Shown here in pieces: positions 8,933 to 16,705 of a stretch of 64,000 bases of DNA. Made by a program: the position numbers and the translations under genes. The stretch covers positions 1 to 64,000 of the forward strand of contig JOKI01000024.1 in NCBI GenBank assembly GCA_000722615.1, given 5' to 3'. This stretch comes from Pseudorhizobium pelagicum. GTDB lineage: Bacteria > Pseudomonadota > Alphaproteobacteria > Rhizobiales > Rhizobiaceae. How positions within the stretch are numbered: the stretch's first letter is position 1; each line of letters opens with the position of its first letter. The notes beneath the pieces are model-generated. The model ran no database searches. It saw only the letters and a list, made by a program, of their open reading frames with translations, and was not told the DNA's origin.

Positions 8933-9610
8933 GTGAGCGGATTTCGGCTTTTGATGCTGCGCCGAGACCGGTAATTTCTCTGGGGCCGGACACGGGTTGT
9001 TAGGTCAGTGCAGTCCATCAGCATCGCTTTGTTCGGAGAGGCAGCGATGGCGGTGGAATGGACTATCACGATCGAGGGGAAGAACGAGTTCGGCGACGTT
9101 TGCAGGAAGGCCGTTCGTATCGACAAGAGTTGGGAACGTCTATGCGACGGCGGCATTGGCCTGTCGATTGAGGACAGCAAGACGATCATGATGGCGCTGC
9201 AAAGCGCAGTCGTAGCCCATGAGGCAGAGACCTACTCCCTCTTCCGTCGGGTCTGCCCGGATTGCCACACCTTCCGGCCGGTTAAGGACTACACATCACG
9301 CCGGATCCGAACCGTCTTCGGCACAGTGGAGGTCCGCAATCCTCGCTGGATGCTGTGCCGGAATTGCCATCCGGGCATGGACGGCGCCTTTGCGCCGCTG
9401 AAAGAAATCTGCCCCGATCGAGCGACGCCCGAACTGTTGGAGCTGAGTGCCCGTCTGGGAAGCATGATGCCCTACCGGCAGGCATCTCGCCTTCCATGTT
9501 TCCCGGATAACCTGGTCGTCGAGCCGTTCGCCGATCCTGATGGTCCGCTTGCGCACGGTCGCGTACGTCTCGGTGGGTTCAATCGGCAGGAACTCGGCCA
9601 GCACCTTGGC
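8933..9610 (+). mobile_element. ISKra4-family transposon, 5' part with left end and truncated transposase
   Basis: The terminal sequence begins near GTGAG at 8933 and includes GAGACCGGTAATTTCTCTGG from 8964. The transposase starts at ATG 9047 after GGAGAGG and reads as an ISKra4 N-terminus (VCPDCHTFRPVKDY, FGTVEVRNPRW, ICPDRATPELLELSARLGSM) to about 9490. The next piece of the same protein (AKVLAEFLPIEPTETY to RIGERLDDQVIRET) is encoded on the minus strand at about 9608-9495. An internal segment of roughly 115 bases is therefore inverted. The remaining two thirds of the transposase are missing. The plus frame happens to stay open to 9697, but that tail is an antisense artefact. A C-terminal part of the same transposase type lies at 35.6-36.2 kb. 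Confidence 0.85.
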
Positions 9611-10229
9611 TCTGCGTATCGCATTCGAGTGTCTCTAGTTCCGTGCCATGAGCAGGAAACACGAGCAACGGCGGCAAGTTGGAGGTTACTCCGCTGAAGC
9701 TTGACTCGATCTCCACGTTCTGACGAGCCAGTTCGGCAACCACGGCACGCGCATGGGTCCGGGAGAATCCCAGCTCCAGAGCACCACTGCTGATGATCGG
9801 AGCTTCGCTCCAATTCAGGATTGCGCGAAAACCTAGGCCCTTCGCGCCGATCATTCGCGCGGCGCGCGTCGGCTTATCGCTGGTATGTGCGGTCATTAAT
9901 GACGCTACACCACCTCTCCGGAACGGCTGGCCGGTGTTGGCGACATAGAGGGCCTCGTGGGTCACCTCGATCAGGACCCGTCCGGATCCGCCCACCTCAC
10001 TTGCGGCATCTGCCGCATTCTGAACCAACTCCAAGAGTTCGCGGCCAGCATAATCTGCGGTTGTCTGCTGCTCCGTGCGTGAATGCCCCAAAAGAAAGGC
10101 CGGCTTCTCAAGATACGCCTTGCACGTCGATTGAAGCTCAGCGTCAATGAACGCAGCCCAAGCCTCGCCTGTCATATGCTCTTCTTCGGCTCCGGCGTTC
10201 TTTTCTTGGTTTATGGGCATTGTGTGCAT
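9611..10229 (-). pseudogene. Sacsin/Hsp90-like ATPase domain protein, truncated by ISKra4
   Basis: About 206 residues of an N-terminal GHKL ATP-binding domain of the sacsin type. The N-box ELLELVQNAADA (Asn 71, Asp 74), VANTGQPF and GAKGLGFRAILNW (about residues 128-140) are the nucleotide-binding motifs. Intact relatives are usually many hundreds of residues longer and often occur among defence genes. Here the frame runs into ISKra4 sequence just after HGTELETLE and stops at 9579, so the C-terminal effector part is lost. ATG 10229 is used; ATG 10175 is an alternative. It lies 103 bases downstream of the DUF4357 gene on the same strand, so it was probably the last gene of the nuclease-helicase operon. 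Confidence 0.72.
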
Positions 10230-10332
10230 CCGGTCCGTTCTGCTTCAATCTTTTAGGGCGGCCCAATATGTCAGCAGGACCTAGTTGTTCATTTTCGCTA
10301 TTTCAGTAGGCTAAACATCACGAACAGGACCA

Positions 10333-10662
10333 TTAGCGGAATACCTCCTTGATCGTCTTTCTATCAGTTGGCCTGCGCCAGCTCTGGGGCCCGCTGCAAT
10401 TGCCGTCTTTAACGATTCCACCAGCCACACTCGAGCTGCCGAAGAGATGGTCGCGCGAAAAGCGGTACAAGTCCGGATCAGTGTCCGGCACGAGGACGCC
10501 CTGCCGCACCAACCGGTCCCGCTCCTCGCGATCCCGTTTCACACGAGGGGAGCCTTCTCGCATCGCAGTTGACCCCTTGCGGACCAGGAAGCCGTCGCCC
10601 ACCGGGCGACCATAGGCTTGAGCCTTCTGCGGACGCATTACAAACCAGTCGTTCTCGCTCAT
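10333..10662 (-). CDS. DUF4357 domain protein
   Basis: A 109-residue soluble protein. The segment from GFLVRKGSTAMREGSPRV through LVRQGVLV to LFGSSSVAGGIV matches the DUF4357 pattern (a charged linker, then a tail ending near KTIKEV). The domain often ends restriction- or defence-linked proteins, but its activity is not known. ATG 10662 has GAGGAA upstream and overlaps the stop of the nuclease-helicase gene as ATGA. The two are therefore translationally coupled and probably work together. Confidence 0.72.
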   Translation of the reverse strand: MSENDWFVMRPQKAQAYGRPVGDGFLVRKGSTAMREGSPRVKRDREERDRLVRQGVLVPDTDPDLYRFSRDHLFGSSSVAGGIVKDGNCSGPQSWRRPTDRKTIKEVFR

Positions 10663-13600
10663 ACATTTCCTCGTTCGTTTGGTGTTAATTCAGCCAATGC
10701 GCAAAGTGTGTTGACGAGGCGCATCTGTTCGACGGTGTCGCATTTCGCATCGCGCAGCCGCGGGGAGCCGAAGACGAGCGCCAGCCCCTTGGCGCGCGAG
10801 ACAGCGACATTGATGCGGTTGAGCGAGAACAGGAAATCCATCCCGCGCGGCGTCTCCTCGATTGAGGAGGCGGTCATGGATACCAGACATACAGGTGCTT
10901 CCTGACCCTGGAACTTGTCGACCGTGCCGACGCGGATGGCGGCGGGCAAAGCGTCCTGCAGGGCATTAACTTGCGCATTGTAGGGCGCAACGACGATGAT
11001 ATCGGCGGGACGAAGGGCGCGTGTCCTCCCATCCTTGTCGGTCCAGCTTCCTGAGAGCAGATCGTTGATCGCCGCATGAATGGCAGCCACCTCCTCGGCT
11101 GCAATCTGGGCATTACCCTCATGGGCGACCGGCACCCAGAACGCGCCGGCTTCGGGGCAGCTCGCCCCACGCAGCGCCTGGACGGCGGTATCGGGATGGC
11201 TGTCGAGACGTCCTTCATAAACTTGCCGCGAAATGAACCCGCAGACATCGGGATGCATCCGGCGGGAGACCGGCAGAAAGATGCCGCGATCGGGCGGGAT
11301 GGTGGCGTGCTCGCCCAGCATCCATTCGAGGCACGACAGGTTAGCCGGAGTAGGATGGGCGCCCTGAATGACCTGCGGCAATTGGCGTGGATCGCCGACC
11401 AAAACGATGTTGCGCGCGCAGCGCCCAATGGCGACCATATTGGCCAGCCCCACTTGCCCGGCTTCGTCGACGAAGAGCCAATCGAGCGCCTGCTCGTGCT
11501 CCGGCCTGGCAAAGAAGAAGGCGGTGCCGCCGATCACCTGGGCGCGGCTCCAGAGGGGATCGTCATTGGCGGTCGAGCGGGTAACCCCGGTACAGTCCTC
11601 TGGGTAGCCGTCCTCGCCGCTGCTGACTTTGTGCCCGATGCACAGGCCTGGAACGGGGTCACCATCATCTTGCGCGGCAAGGCAGCCCATGAGCACATTC
11701 CGGATAGCCTCATGGCTGTTCGAGGTCACACCAACGCGGTGGCCCTGGCGCACCAGCGCAAGGATCGCCCGTGCGATAACATAAGTCTTGCCGGTTCCGG
11801 GCGGCCCCTGGATGGGTAGCACAGTGCCGTCCATGGCGGCGATCGCTGCGATGGTGCCGGTCAAGGGATCGGCGCCATCGAGCAGATCGGCGCGCGGCCC
11901 CGTCGCAAGTCGCGGCTCGGTGCGCGCAAGCAAGTCATCGAGTGCGGTTAGACGGCGCGGGCCGCACTGATCTGCGATTGCGTCGCGTAAGGCCGCTGCA
12001 ATGACGTCCGTACTGAGCGGCCAGTCGGGATGCAGCGTCAGGTGATCGGCCAGGAGATGCGCTTTGCCCGGCCCGGCCTTGATCGCAATGATCCGCTGGG
12101 AGCGGTCCAGCTCCTCGATACTGACACTGGCTGGTGGGCCATCGACAACCGGGACCGTCGCTTTGCGACCTGCGCGCAGCTTGGTCTCCTGCGGCGGAAA
12201 GCGATAGCGCCGTAGCATCGAGCGTTTGTCCGGTATGGCGGGCGCAATTGCTTCCAGACCAGCGAGCGCATCAAGATCGTCGATGAGATCGTCCTGGTCC
12301 TTACCTGCGCTGTCAAAAACCGCCCATTGAGCCGGCTTGGCCTCGCGTTTGTGGAACATGCCGAGGTTGAACAGCATGTCCTGCCGCTCCTGCGGCAGGC
12401 TGGATGCGGCAAGCATATCGCGCAAGGCTTGCGTATCGGCGTCCTCCTCGACTTCCTTGTCGCCGGCATCGGCTGCCAGAATTGGCCAGGGCACGTTGGG
12501 GCGAATGCTCACCAGCCAGTCGCGCAACTCCTCGGTCGAGACGCAGTCGATGCGATTATAGTCCTCGATCTCATCGAGAATCGGCTGCTCGCCGGTTTCA
12601 CGCCAACGCTCATAGGCCACGACCGAGCCGCCGGCGGTTTTCACTTCGCCGTCGCGCACGCGGCCATAGAAGGCTTCCATCGACTTGATCGAGTAATTGG
12701 CTTCCGAGCCAATGAGCGCGCCGCGGACCACGGCGAAAAGATCGACAAAGCGCCGCTCGCGCAGCAGCCGATCGAGGAAAGCCTCACCTATTCCGTATTT
12801 TGCGGTCAGCCGCCGCAAGGCGGTGATCTCGTAGGGTGCATAGTGATAGATGCGCGCTTCGGGGTAAGCCGCAAGCCTCTCCCGGAAGAAGCCGAGGAGC
12901 TCGGCCAGAGCCCGCGGCTCGGCGACATGGTCATGCGCCCAGAAAGCCTTGAACTGGTCATCGAACCAGACGCCGTGGAGATATTCGAGCCCCCCTTCGT
13001 AATGCGGGTCGCCCTCGATATCGTAGAAGATGTCGCCCGGCTGCGGCGCAGGTAAAAGATCGAAGCCCTTGCCAGGTTCCGGCTCACGCAGCTCGAATGC
13101 CGGTGCTCCGGTCTTGCGTGCATGCTGCAAACGCGCCTGCGTCACCAGCCGCGCTCGGCTGGTCTCGGCCATGCTGCGGATCGGTTGATCGAGCCCCGCC
13201 AACCCTTCCATGGTGGTAACACCGGCAGCTTCAAGCTTCTTGACCTGGGTCCGGGTCATATTGGCCACGTTGAATAGGCTGTCCTCGGCCTGCCAATGGC
13301 TTTCGCAATGATCGCCCCAGCGACACAGCGTGCAATCGGCACAAGGGATCGGCCGGGTTAGTGCCGTATTGTCGAGGAACGCCTCGAGCCGCTGGCGCGC
13401 CATTCGGGCATAGGCCTCATAGTCGGCCAGGCGCAGGCGCGCGCGGCTGCCATCGCCCAATTCGACGTTGGCAAACTCTGGGGCTATGCCCTGCATCTGT
13501 GCCAGCAGATCCGAGTAGAGCACCAGCTGCAGGACATGTTTCGGATGCGGGCGCCGCTTGAGCTTCGTGTCAGTCACTTCGTAGCTGAAGGCTCCAAGAT

Positions 13601-13967
13601 CGGATGGACGCTCTACACGCTCAAGAAAATCGGACCAGCCGCCCCAATTGTCGCCGAGCAGGGCCCCCTGAAAGACGATCTGCGGGCCGCTTGCCAGCGC
13701 CGCACGAGTTTCGCGCGCGTTCTTGGCCAGATCAGACCGCGCGATCTCGATGACCGAGGCGCCGGACGCTTTGAGCTTCGCCAGGTGGGCGGCTTCATGG
13801 GCGTCACCCTGCTTTTGAAGCAGAGCCGCGTCGTCGCTATCGCCGCGGGGAACCGGGCCATTGCCGCGCATGTAAGCCAGATCGAGCGTTGTCGCGTGAT
13901 TACATCCCATGAACCGCATCAGATCCGACGCGGACAAGAAGATCCGGTTTCCTTCAACAGTTCGCAT
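10659..13967 (-). CDS. Multidomain TM0106-type RecB-like nuclease / RNase H-like exonuclease / SF1 helicase
   Basis: A 1102-residue protein with three catalytic regions. First is a RecB-type nuclease with Asp about 113, the E-x4-K of YEVTDTK (130-135) and four cysteines (209, 212, 215, 221) of the iron-sulfur type. Second is a DEDD-like RNase H-fold exonuclease with DIEGD (316-320) and YNRIDC (Asp 474). Third is an SF1 UPF1/DNA2-like helicase with GPPGTGKT (721-728), VDEAG (833-837), GDPRQLPQV, VDKFQGQE and NVAVSRAK. ATG 13967 after AAGGGGG is preferred to an upstream start at 14072. That longer version would run across the palindrome at 14044-14072. The protein probably unwinds and degrades nucleic acid. 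It is coupled to DUF4357 and divergent from a WYL regulator, which suggests defence. Confidence 0.85.
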   Translation of the reverse strand: MRTVEGNRIFLSASDLMRFMGCNHATTLDLAYMRGNGPVPRGDSDDAALLQKQGDAHEAAHLAKLKASGASVIEIARSDLAKNARETRAALASGPQIVFQGALLGDNWGGWSDFLERVERPSDLGAFSYEVTDTKLKRRPHPKHVLQLVLYSDLLAQMQGIAPEFANVELGDGSRARLRLADYEAYARMARQRLEAFLDNTALTRPIPCADCTLCRWGDHCESHWQAEDSLFNVANMTRTQVKKLEAAGVTTMEGLAGLDQPIRSMAETSRARLVTQARLQHARKTGAPAFELREPEPGKGFDLLPAPQPGDIFYDIEGDPHYEGGLEYLHGVWFDDQFKAFWAHDHVAEPRALAELLGFFRERLAAYPEARIYHYAPYEITALRRLTAKYGIGEAFLDRLLRERRFVDLFAVVRGALIGSEANYSIKSMEAFYGRVRDGEVKTAGGSVVAYERWRETGEQPILDEIEDYNRIDCVSTEELRDWLVSIRPNVPWPILAADAGDKEVEEDADTQALRDMLAASSLPQERQDMLFNLGMFHKREAKPAQWAVFDSAGKDQDDLIDDLDALAGLEAIAPAIPDKRSMLRRYRFPPQETKLRAGRKATVPVVDGPPASVSIEELDRSQRIIAIKAGPGKAHLLADHLTLHPDWPLSTDVIAAALRDAIADQCGPRRLTALDDLLARTEPRLATGPRADLLDGADPLTGTIAAIAAMDGTVLPIQGPPGTGKTYVIARAILALVRQGHRVGVTSNSHEAIRNVLMGCLAAQDDGDPVPGLCIGHKVSSGEDGYPEDCTGVTRSTANDDPLWSRAQVIGGTAFFFARPEHEQALDWLFVDEAGQVGLANMVAIGRCARNIVLVGDPRQLPQVIQGAHPTPANLSCLEWMLGEHATIPPDRGIFLPVSRRMHPDVCGFISRQVYEGRLDSHPDTAVQALRGASCPEAGAFWVPVAHEGNAQIAAEEVAAIHAAINDLLSGSWTDKDGRTRALRPADIIVVAPYNAQVNALQDALPAAIRVGTVDKFQGQEAPVCLVSMTASSIEETPRGMDFLFSLNRINVAVSRAKGLALVFGSPRLRDAKCDTVEQMRLVNTLCALAELTPNERGNV

Positions 13968-14043
13968 TGCCGCCCCCCTTAGTCGAGCGCATCCCGTGAG
14001 GAAACTTGCATCTCGACAGATTGCAGGTTCAGCCATAGCGTAT

Positions 14044-14072
14044 GTGGGTGTCAATATCTGACATAGTCCCAC
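14044..14072. promoter_or_regulatory. Nested inverted repeat between nuclease-helicase and WYL regulator (candidate operator)
   Basis: The inner repeat is TGTCA (14049-14053) and TGACA (14059-14063) around five bases. An outer pair, GTGGG (14044-14048) and CCCAC (14068-14072), adds to the symmetry. It sits in the 114-base divergent promoter region, ten bases before the WYL regulator start. WYL regulators of defence loci (BrxR/CapW type) bind inverted repeats at their own promoters, so autoregulation through this site is likely but inferred. Confidence 0.5.
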
Positions 14073-14081
14073 GACCAGGAT

Positions 14082-15071
14082 ATGAACATGTCGTTTGCCA
14101 AGGCTCAGGATCTGATCAGGCTGGCCCGCATGGCGGCCATGCGGCGCACGGGAATAGGTCTCGATGACATCTGCGAAGAGTTCGGCGTCTCACATCGCAC
14201 GGCTCAGCGCATGACCGACGCGCTGGAGACGGTATTCGCTAACGTAGAGGTGCTAGATGGGCCCGACCGTCGACGGCGCTGGCGCGTTGCTGATCCAGTC
14301 CTCGACAGGCTCCAGCCTCGCCAAGAGACCGCGGTTGAGGCGTTGGAGATCGCTAGTCGGACGGCGCGTGGTGACGGCCGAGTACGCCACGCAGCCGCGT
14401 TAGATGACCTGCGCGGCGGTTTGCTGGCGCGTCTGACACCTAAAGATGCCCTGCGCACAGAAGCCGATGTCGAGGCGGTACTCTTGGCGATGGGATCGGT
14501 CACTCGACCCGGCCCGCGCGTTAATCTGGCGCCAGCGGTGCTAGATGCAGTGATCGAGGCTCTGCGTGGCCCGTTCCGCCTGCGGCTTCGCTATGGTGGT
14601 GAGGACGCTTCCGAGCGGATCATCGAGCCGCATGGCCTGCTGCTGGGCCACCGCACTTATCTGGTGGCGCGCCAGCCGGACCGCGGTGAAGCTATGCGAA
14701 ATTTTCGCATGGACCGGATTCTAAGTGCGCAGACTTTAGACGAGAGCTTCAGCTTCGCATCTGGCTTTTCGTTGCAGGAGTATGCGGCCCGCTCATTCGG
14801 AGTATACCAAGACCCAAAGCAGTACGGCGAAATCATCTGGCATTTCGCTCCGCGCGCCGCTGCAAGGGCGGCCGAGTTCTGTTTCCACCCCGATCAAACC
14901 GCTGAGCTGCAAACGGACGGTAGCCTGATCGTCCGGTTTCATGCCGCAGGATGGTTGGAGATGGCGTGGCATCTCTACCAATGGGGAGACGCGGTAGAGG
15001 TCATCGCCCCTGAAGGGTTACGTAGAATGACTGAATATCATCGTCGGGGTGATTTCGTAGCCTTGCCATGA
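14082..15071 (+). CDS. WYL-domain transcriptional regulator
   Basis: A 329-residue regulator. The N-terminal winged helix-turn-helix (about 10-60) contains LDDICEEFGVSHRTAQRMTDAL. The central and C-terminal part has the WYL fold with LRLRYGGEDASERIIEPHGLLLGHRTYLVAR, followed by a WCX-like tail with VEVIAPEGLRR. It is transcribed away from the nuclease-helicase gene across a 114-base region with a palindrome. WYL proteins commonly repress defence operons and are thought to sense nucleotides or nucleic acid. A second in-frame ATG at 14088 is possible. Confidence 0.86.
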   Translation: MNMSFAKAQDLIRLARMAAMRRTGIGLDDICEEFGVSHRTAQRMTDALETVFANVEVLDGPDRRRRWRVADPVLDRLQPRQETAVEALEIASRTARGDGRVRHAAALDDLRGGLLARLTPKDALRTEADVEAVLLAMGSVTRPGPRVNLAPAVLDAVIEALRGPFRLRLRYGGEDASERIIEPHGLLLGHRTYLVARQPDRGEAMRNFRMDRILSAQTLDESFSFASGFSLQEYAARSFGVYQDPKQYGEIIWHFAPRAAARAAEFCFHPDQTAELQTDGSLIVRFHAAGWLEMAWHLYQWGDAVEVIAPEGLRRMTEYHRRGDFVALP

Positions 15072-15181
15072 TGCAAAGCTGAACCTCCTTTCTTGATTGG
15101 TAGGGTGACAGGTTTTGGCGCCCTGCGGCTTTACCGTGGGAATCACTCGTTTCTGCGGTCATCTCACAAAGGAGCAATCAG

Positions 15182-15397
15182 ATGGCGAAAGGCAAAGGAG
15201 GCGGAAGCAACTTCCGCAGCGCAATCACCGGCCGGTTTGTAACCGCCAAACATGGATCGGCTAGTCCACGGACCACGGTGCGGGAAGCGAAGGGCGGCGG
15301 GAGCACTGGCGGCACCCACAGGAGTGCCATCTCCGGTCGGTTTGTGACCACGAGGTACGGCAAGGCCAACCCTGGTACGACGATCAAGGATAGCTGA
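15182..15397 (+). CDS. Small two-repeat protein (RSAI-GRFVT repeats)
   Basis: A 71-residue basic protein made of two copies of a roughly 25-residue unit. The first (residues 11-35) contains FRSAITGRFVT and PRTTV; the second (46-70) contains HRSAISGRFVT and PGTTI. Glycine-rich linkers precede each copy. A strong AAAGGAG site lies before ATG 15182. Short proteins with this repeat are sometimes annotated in databases as multidrug transporters, which cannot be right for a 71-residue soluble peptide. Its stop is 31 bases before the TIR gene, so it is probably co-expressed with it. Function unknown. Confidence 0.7.
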   Translation: MAKGKGGGSNFRSAITGRFVTAKHGSASPRTTVREAKGGGSTGGTHRSAISGRFVTTRYGKANPGTTIKDS

Positions 15398-15428
15398 GAG
15401 GGCTCACGAACAACAGGAAGGGATTTAA

Positions 15429-16136
15429 ATGGCTCAATGCACTGCACCTAGAGAAGGGCATCGCTCAGCCAGTGCCGCAGCAAATTGCCCAGCATGTCGT
15501 GGCCGCGGCCGCTACGGTGGTTACAGCAGCTATAGCAGTTACAATAGCGGTAATGGGTCCTACTCGTCCCCCTCACCACCCTATCGCTTAACGTCAGGGA
15601 GCAGCGGCGGGACTGGTCGCATACATGCGACATGGGCAAAGGCCGGGTCCTCTGTGCTGTATACTCCGACACAAGTTCGCGCGCTGGCGCCGGTCCGGCA
15701 GACCGCAGAAAGCCGGGCTGGACTACCTGATCTCCGTGATATTTTTCTATGCCATGCGTGGGATGACCGGCAGGGGGATGCGAAGTCGCTACATGATCTG
15801 CTGGAGGCCCGTGGAGTGTCAGTTTGGTTTAGTGAAAAGGACGTTGCTATCGGCACGTCACTGCTTCGCGAGATTGACAAAGGTCTGGTGAAGTCCCGGG
15901 TCGGAGTTGTGCTGGTGACACCCGCGCTGCTACGCCGTCTCCCAGCTGCGGGTGTTGCTGACAAGGAGCTTTCGGCGCTCCTGGCAACCGAGCAGCTCGT
16001 ACCTATCGTCCACAACACGACGTATGAGGCCCTCCGAATTGTCAGCCCTCTTCTGGCGTCGCGAAGCGGCCTGAGCACTGAAGAAGACACGATGTTAGTG
16101 GTTGCAGAAAAGCTCGCCGAGCTTGTTGCCTCCTAG
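15429..16136 (+). CDS. TIR-domain protein with N-terminal zinc-finger-like motif
   Basis: A 235-residue protein. Residues 4-23 hold Cys4, His11, Cys20 and Cys23 (C-x6-H-x8-C-P-x-C), a small zinc-binding pattern. A Gly/Ser/Tyr-rich linker (about 27-62) follows. The TIR domain (about 103-205) begins DIFLCHAWDD, with the loop VWFSEKDVAIG and GVADKEL, whose Glu 180 is the likely NADase glutamate. Bacterial TIR domains often deplete NAD during phage attack. There is no signal peptide or membrane segment. It sits between the repeat peptide and an HNH-like gene, suggesting a three-gene cassette. The sensing partner is not known. Confidence 0.8.
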   Translation: MAQCTAPREGHRSASAAANCPACRGRGRYGGYSSYSSYNSGNGSYSSPSPPYRLTSGSSGGTGRIHATWAKAGSSVLYTPTQVRALAPVRQTAESRAGLPDLRDIFLCHAWDDRQGDAKSLHDLLEARGVSVWFSEKDVAIGTSLLREIDKGLVKSRVGVVLVTPALLRRLPAAGVADKELSALLATEQLVPIVHNTTYEALRIVSPLLASRSGLSTEEDTMLVVAEKLAELVAS

Positions 16137-16155
16137 CTTCACCTGGGATCAATCA

Positions 16156-16434
16156 ATGCTGAAAACCCATACCCGTCAGGCGAACTGGCGCCGAGCAAAT
16201 CCGGCCAAATATGATGCTCATCTCGCTGTGCAGCGGGCGGTGAAGGCGGGTGATCTGGAAAAGCAGACATGTGAAGTCTGTGGGACTCCGGCGGTCGATG
16301 CTCATCACGATCGATACGACGAGCCTCTGAGAGTACGCTGGCTATGTCGGCTACATCATACCCGACTACACCACCGCGGCGAAGACATGTTCCCGATCCG
16401 ACACCGCGACAATCGAATAGGAGAAACCGACTAA
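16156..16434 (+). CDS. HNH-like treble-clef zinc protein
   Basis: A 92-residue protein with CEVCG (Cys39, Cys42), VDAHHDRY (His50, His51) and WLCRLHHTRLHH (Cys64, His67, His68). This CxxC-HH-CxxHH arrangement resembles a compact HNH/treble-clef domain of a type common in phages and genomic islands. Whether it keeps nuclease activity is unclear. The start at 16156, 19 bases after the TIR stop, is preferred to an earlier in-frame start that would overlap the TIR gene. It is probably the third member of the TIR cassette. Confidence 0.65.
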   Translation: MLKTHTRQANWRRANPAKYDAHLAVQRAVKAGDLEKQTCEVCGTPAVDAHHDRYDEPLRVRWLCRLHHTRLHHRGEDMFPIRHRDNRIGETD

Positions 16435-16453
16435 TACTCAGGCAGTTAGCATC

Positions 16454-16478
16454 TTTCAACGTGTCGGCAGTTCAAATC
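16454..16478. repeat. Short repeat copy 1 (related to 19002-19048)
   Basis: TTTCAACGTGT (16454-16464) runs into TCGGCAGTTCAAATC (16464-16478). A copy with the same 11-base word and TCGGCGGTTCATATC occurs at 19002-19048, where 21 bases separate the parts. The pair flanks the PD-(D/E)XK gene and the unrecognised gene. The sequence resembles a tRNA T-loop region but does not fold. Nothing else is supportable in the 271-base gap 16435-16705. Confidence 0.35.
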
Positions 16479-16705
16479 CATTCACACCACTGGACCTTCT
16501 TCATCGACTGTCACCATGACCTCGAAACAGGATGAATACATAGGCATGAGGCCAGCTTTGCGCCAACAAGCGAACCCATTGCGCCTACAATCTGTAGGCC
16601 TGGATCCAGACATCTGATCTGTGCGGAAAACCTGAAACGCATTGGCTCGAGATGCCGACTTCAAATTCGGCACCTGCGCGAAAAGATCGGCTGAGCCTTT
16701 GCGCG

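Noticed and set aside
9491-9697. Plus-strand coding tail of the ISKra4 transposase ORF
   Set aside because: It is antisense to a minus-strand transposase segment and to the sacsin-like gene, so the open frame is accidental.
16454-16490. tRNA-like 3' end (GGCAGTTCAAATCC and a following CACCA-like stretch)
   Set aside because: The bases around TTCAAAT do not pair as a T-stem and no acceptor, D or anticodon arms are found; kept only as a short repeat.
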